This document shows positions 5,066 through 6,731 of a DNA stretch of 6,731 nt, piece by piece. Below the pieces are notes generated by a model. The model had not been told where the DNA came from. It did not search any database and was given only the letters and a program-made list of their open reading frames with translations. Each line of letters opens with the position of its first letter. The first letter of the stretch is position 1. This stretch comes from Candidatus Omnitrophica bacterium CG07_land_8_20_14_0_80_50_8 (lineage in GTDB: Bacteria > Omnitrophota > Gorgyraeia > 2-02-FULL-51-18): positions 1-6,731 of the forward strand of contig PEWW01000192.1 of the NCBI GenBank assembly GCA_002779345.1, written 5' to 3'. The translations under genes and the position numbers were made by a program.

Positions 5066-6057
5066 TGAAGATTATTAAATTTTTTTTGCTGGCAGGCGGA
5101 TTCGCTATCCTCTATGTCACAGTCAGGGCCGTCGGCATTGAAAATATTCTTTTCAATCTGGCCGGACTGCGATGGAAACTGGTGCCCCTATTACTTATCT
5201 ACCCTTTCATTTTTTTATTCGATACCATCGGGTGGAGTTTTGCCTTTCCCAAGAGTTTGCCGCGCCATGTCCCCTTTTGGGACCTTTACCGCATTCGGAT
5301 CATCGGAGAAGCCATGAACGCGGTGATCCCCTGGGCCGCTTCGCTCGGAGGTGAACCCGTCAAAGTGGAGCTGCTTCGGTCACGGCACAATATCCCTCTC
5401 GCGGACGGTTACGCATCGATCCTGATCGTGCATACGACGTTCTGGATCTCCTTAAATATTTTTGTCATCGGAGGCATCGTTGCGACCTTAAAAACATTTC
5501 CTCTTTCGCCGGTCTTATGGCATAGCGTGATCGCTTTTTTGCTGGTGCTGGGCGTCATCGCCTTTCTGCTTGTCGCGGGACTGCATTTTGGTATCTTCAA
5601 AAAGGTTTATGGCCTCGGAGAATCCCTCAAATGGTGGGGAGAAAAATCCGCCGAAAAGAAAAATCAATTTTTAAAACTGGACGATGAAATAAAGAAATTT
5701 TACACCACCGATCCGCGCCGATTTTTAGCATCCATTTTTTTTAACTTTCTCGGTTGGTTCGCCGGAACGTTTGAGGTTTACTGGATCGCGATCATTCTAG
5801 GGCTGTCCGTTAGTTTTACGGAAGCCTGGCTCTTGGAGGCCCTGATCCAGGTTTTAAGGATCGTCACGTTCTTGATCCCGTCGAGCATCGGGGCTCAGGA
5901 AGGCGGGATTGTGTTGATATTTTTGGAATTCGGATTTAACAAGTCTGTGGGATTTACTTTCGCGGTTATTCGCAGGATGCGGGAAATCATCTGGCTGGCA
6001 GCCGGGCTTCTGTGTTGGTTCCTGATCGAAGATCGCCCGAAATTGAAAAAAGCTTAA
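5062..6057 (+). CDS. Flippase-like membrane protein, UPF0104/YbhN (LPG_synthase_TM) family
   Basis: The product is 331 residues and an integral membrane protein, with hydrophobic spans at about 4-21, 40-60, 118-141, 152-174, 221-248, 260-290 and 297-322. Family marks are a small-residue segment ending in GGEPVKVELL (96-105), corresponding to the G-E-x-x-K-x-x-L-L element of the group, and IPSSIGAQEGG (272-282), the P-x-x-x-G-x-x-E-G motif before the last spans. These place it with UPF0104/YbhN, AglD-like and HpnL-like proteins and the membrane half of MprF, called lysylphosphatidylglycerol synthase transmembrane region or flippase-like domain. No C-terminal MprF synthase domain is present, so it is not a lipid aminoacyl transferase. 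Members are linked to moving or presenting lipids or lipid-linked sugars, mostly by context. The ATG at 5062 overlaps the uppP stop; a second ATG at 5065 is possible. The substrate is unknown; a role in C55-carrier recycling is inferred from coupling to uppP. Confidence 0.85.
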   Translation: MMKIIKFFLLAGGFAILYVTVRAVGIENILFNLAGLRWKLVPLLLIYPFIFLFDTIGWSFAFPKSLPRHVPFWDLYRIRIIGEAMNAVIPWAASLGGEPVKVELLRSRHNIPLADGYASILIVHTTFWISLNIFVIGGIVATLKTFPLSPVLWHSVIAFLLVLGVIAFLLVAGLHFGIFKKVYGLGESLKWWGEKSAEKKNQFLKLDDEIKKFYTTDPRRFLASIFFNFLGWFAGTFEVYWIAIILGLSVSFTEAWLLEALIQVLRIVTFLIPSSIGAQEGGIVLIFLEFGFNKSVGFTFAVIRRMREIIWLAAGLLCWFLIEDRPKLKKA

Positions 6058-6731
6058 AATACCCGCTTATCCACCAGACGTCTCAATTTTCTTCCCGTTT
6101 TCAACGTGCCTTTGGGATGCGTTTCGACGTCCAAATAAAACAGGCCTGCTTCGTAGCATCTCCAGGCATCTTTAAGATTTTTTTGAAAAACGGAAAATAA
6201 CGCTTCCCGGACAGCCGCCAGATCCGCAGCGCCGTTTGGAGTTTCCAGATGAAACAGGATACGGTCCTTATTTTTATCTTTGGTGATCTCTATCTGCCAG
6301 TCCGGGCCGAGGGTTGAAATACTCGAAAGAAGCCCCTCGAAAATCCACGGCGCGAGATTCCCCATCGCGGTGGGTATCCATTCATCGACCCTGCCTTTTA
6401 ATTTTTCAATGCGCTGTCCGGGAAAACCGCTTTTCGCGGGGCCCTCGATAAAACGCGTAATATCGCCCGAACGGTAACGCACCAGCGGCATCACGCGGCG
6501 ATTCAGCGTCGTATAAACAAGTTCTCCGTAGCCCTCGGGGTCACGGTTTATGATCTCAAAATAATTATGAAATTCATTTAAATGATAGCCCTCTTTGGCC
6601 CTGGATTCGATGCCGATCGCGCCGAAGGCCTCCGTTTGGCCATAACTTAAAATGAAATCCGTTTTCCAAATGTTTTCGACAAAATTTCTTGCGTCTTCCG
6701 TCAGATTTTCACCGCCCGCTAAAATAAGTTT
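6054..6731 (-). CDS. PaaK/CapK-like adenylate-forming ligase, C-terminal 225 residues (partial)
   Basis: The frame is open from the right window edge to a TAA at 6056-6054, so the start lies outside. Visible residues begin KLILAGGENLTED, a GGE element of phenylacetate-CoA ligase-type enzymes. They continue with YGQTEAFGAIGIES (30-43), the ATP-binding YGxTE motif, then GYHLNEFHNYFEI (48-60), GYGELVYTTL (67-76), and MPLVRYRSGD (81-90) with the adenylate-contacting Arg-Asp region. GRVDEW (113-118) is the hinge to the small C-terminal domain, which ends in GTLKTGRKLRRLVDKR. These enzymes activate a carboxylic acid with ATP and usually pass it to CoA; PaaK acts on phenylacetate, while CapK-like relatives sit in capsule and surface-polysaccharide loci. 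The substrate cannot be read from this part. An internal GTG at 6492-6494 lies after the YGQTE motif and is not the true start. The stop codon overlaps that of the convergent flippase-like gene. Confidence 0.88.
   Translation of the reverse strand, partial: KLILAGGENLTEDARNFVENIWKTDFILSYGQTEAFGAIGIESRAKEGYHLNEFHNYFEIINRDPEGYGELVYTTLNRRVMPLVRYRSGDITRFIEGPAKSGFPGQRIEKLKGRVDEWIPTAMGNLAPWIFEGLLSSISTLGPDWQIEITKDKNKDRILFHLETPNGAADLAAVREALFSVFQKNLKDAWRCYEAGLFYLDVETHPKGTLKTGRKLRRLVDKRVF

Noticed and set aside
5114..5354. Short alternative frames inside the flippase-like gene (5114-5317, 5172-5354, and 5409-5600 on the minus strand)
   Set aside because: They are contained in the conserved membrane-protein frame and have no start signals of their own.
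6280..6477. Plus-strand open frames at 6012-6200 and 6280-6477
   Set aside because: Both are antisense to the PaaK-like ligase, whose motifs are clear, and the first also overlaps the end of the flippase-like gene.
6054..6494. PaaK-like gene as a complete 146-residue protein starting at 6494
   Set aside because: The frame stays open and keeps conserved family motifs (YGQTE, GGE) all the way to the window edge, so the codon at 6492-6494 is an internal valine (GTG).

Overview
The window reads as a short piece of chromosome from a Gram-negative-like bacterium, not as a mobile or phage region. Base composition is moderate and even, genes are tightly packed on both strands, and I see no tRNA or rRNA gene, insertion sequence, CRISPR array or integration site. 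The gene set is envelope and translation housekeeping: glmS, rsmI, uppP, a YqjD/YqjE-like pair, a flippase-like membrane protein and a PaaK/CapK-type adenylate-forming enzyme. The divergence of the proteins from textbook members, plus an exported protein I cannot place, would fit an uncultured candidate lineage (Omnitrophota-like is my impression). That is inference and not proven by anything here.

Layout: bases 1-138 hold a GC-rich hairpin followed by an extended -10 promoter. A small exported protein of unknown function (139-570, +) faces a minus-strand pair across a perfect 16-bp bidirectional terminator (572-609). The pair is a two-span holin-like/DUF1469-like membrane protein (613-1002) and, transcribed before it, a DUF883/YqjD-like tail-anchored protein (1031-1372) with its own promoter and a very strong Shine-Dalgarno. 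Upstream on the same strand lie rsmI (1433-2122) and glmS (2239-4143), separated by a 116-bp spacer rich in inverted and tandem AT-rich repeats. The 154-bp spacer 4144-4297 is divergent: glmS leaves to the left, and uppP (4298-5065) leaves to the right from an extended -10 promoter. A UPF0104/YbhN-type membrane protein (5062-6057) overlaps uppP by ATGA. It converges with overlapping stop codons on a PaaK/CapK-like ligase (6054-6731, -) whose N-terminus lies beyond the window.

How the genes may work together: GlmS makes glucosamine-6-phosphate for UDP-GlcNAc, and UppP regenerates the undecaprenyl-phosphate carrier used for peptidoglycan and other surface glycans, so the divergent promoters drive two sides of envelope synthesis. 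The protein translationally coupled to UppP belongs to a flippase-like family, which makes it a candidate partner in lipid-carrier recycling; this is the most interesting hypothesis here. The YqjD/YqjE-like pair is probably a separate stress or envelope module. I found no convincing previously undescribed multi-gene system; the candidates worth testing are listed with modest scores.
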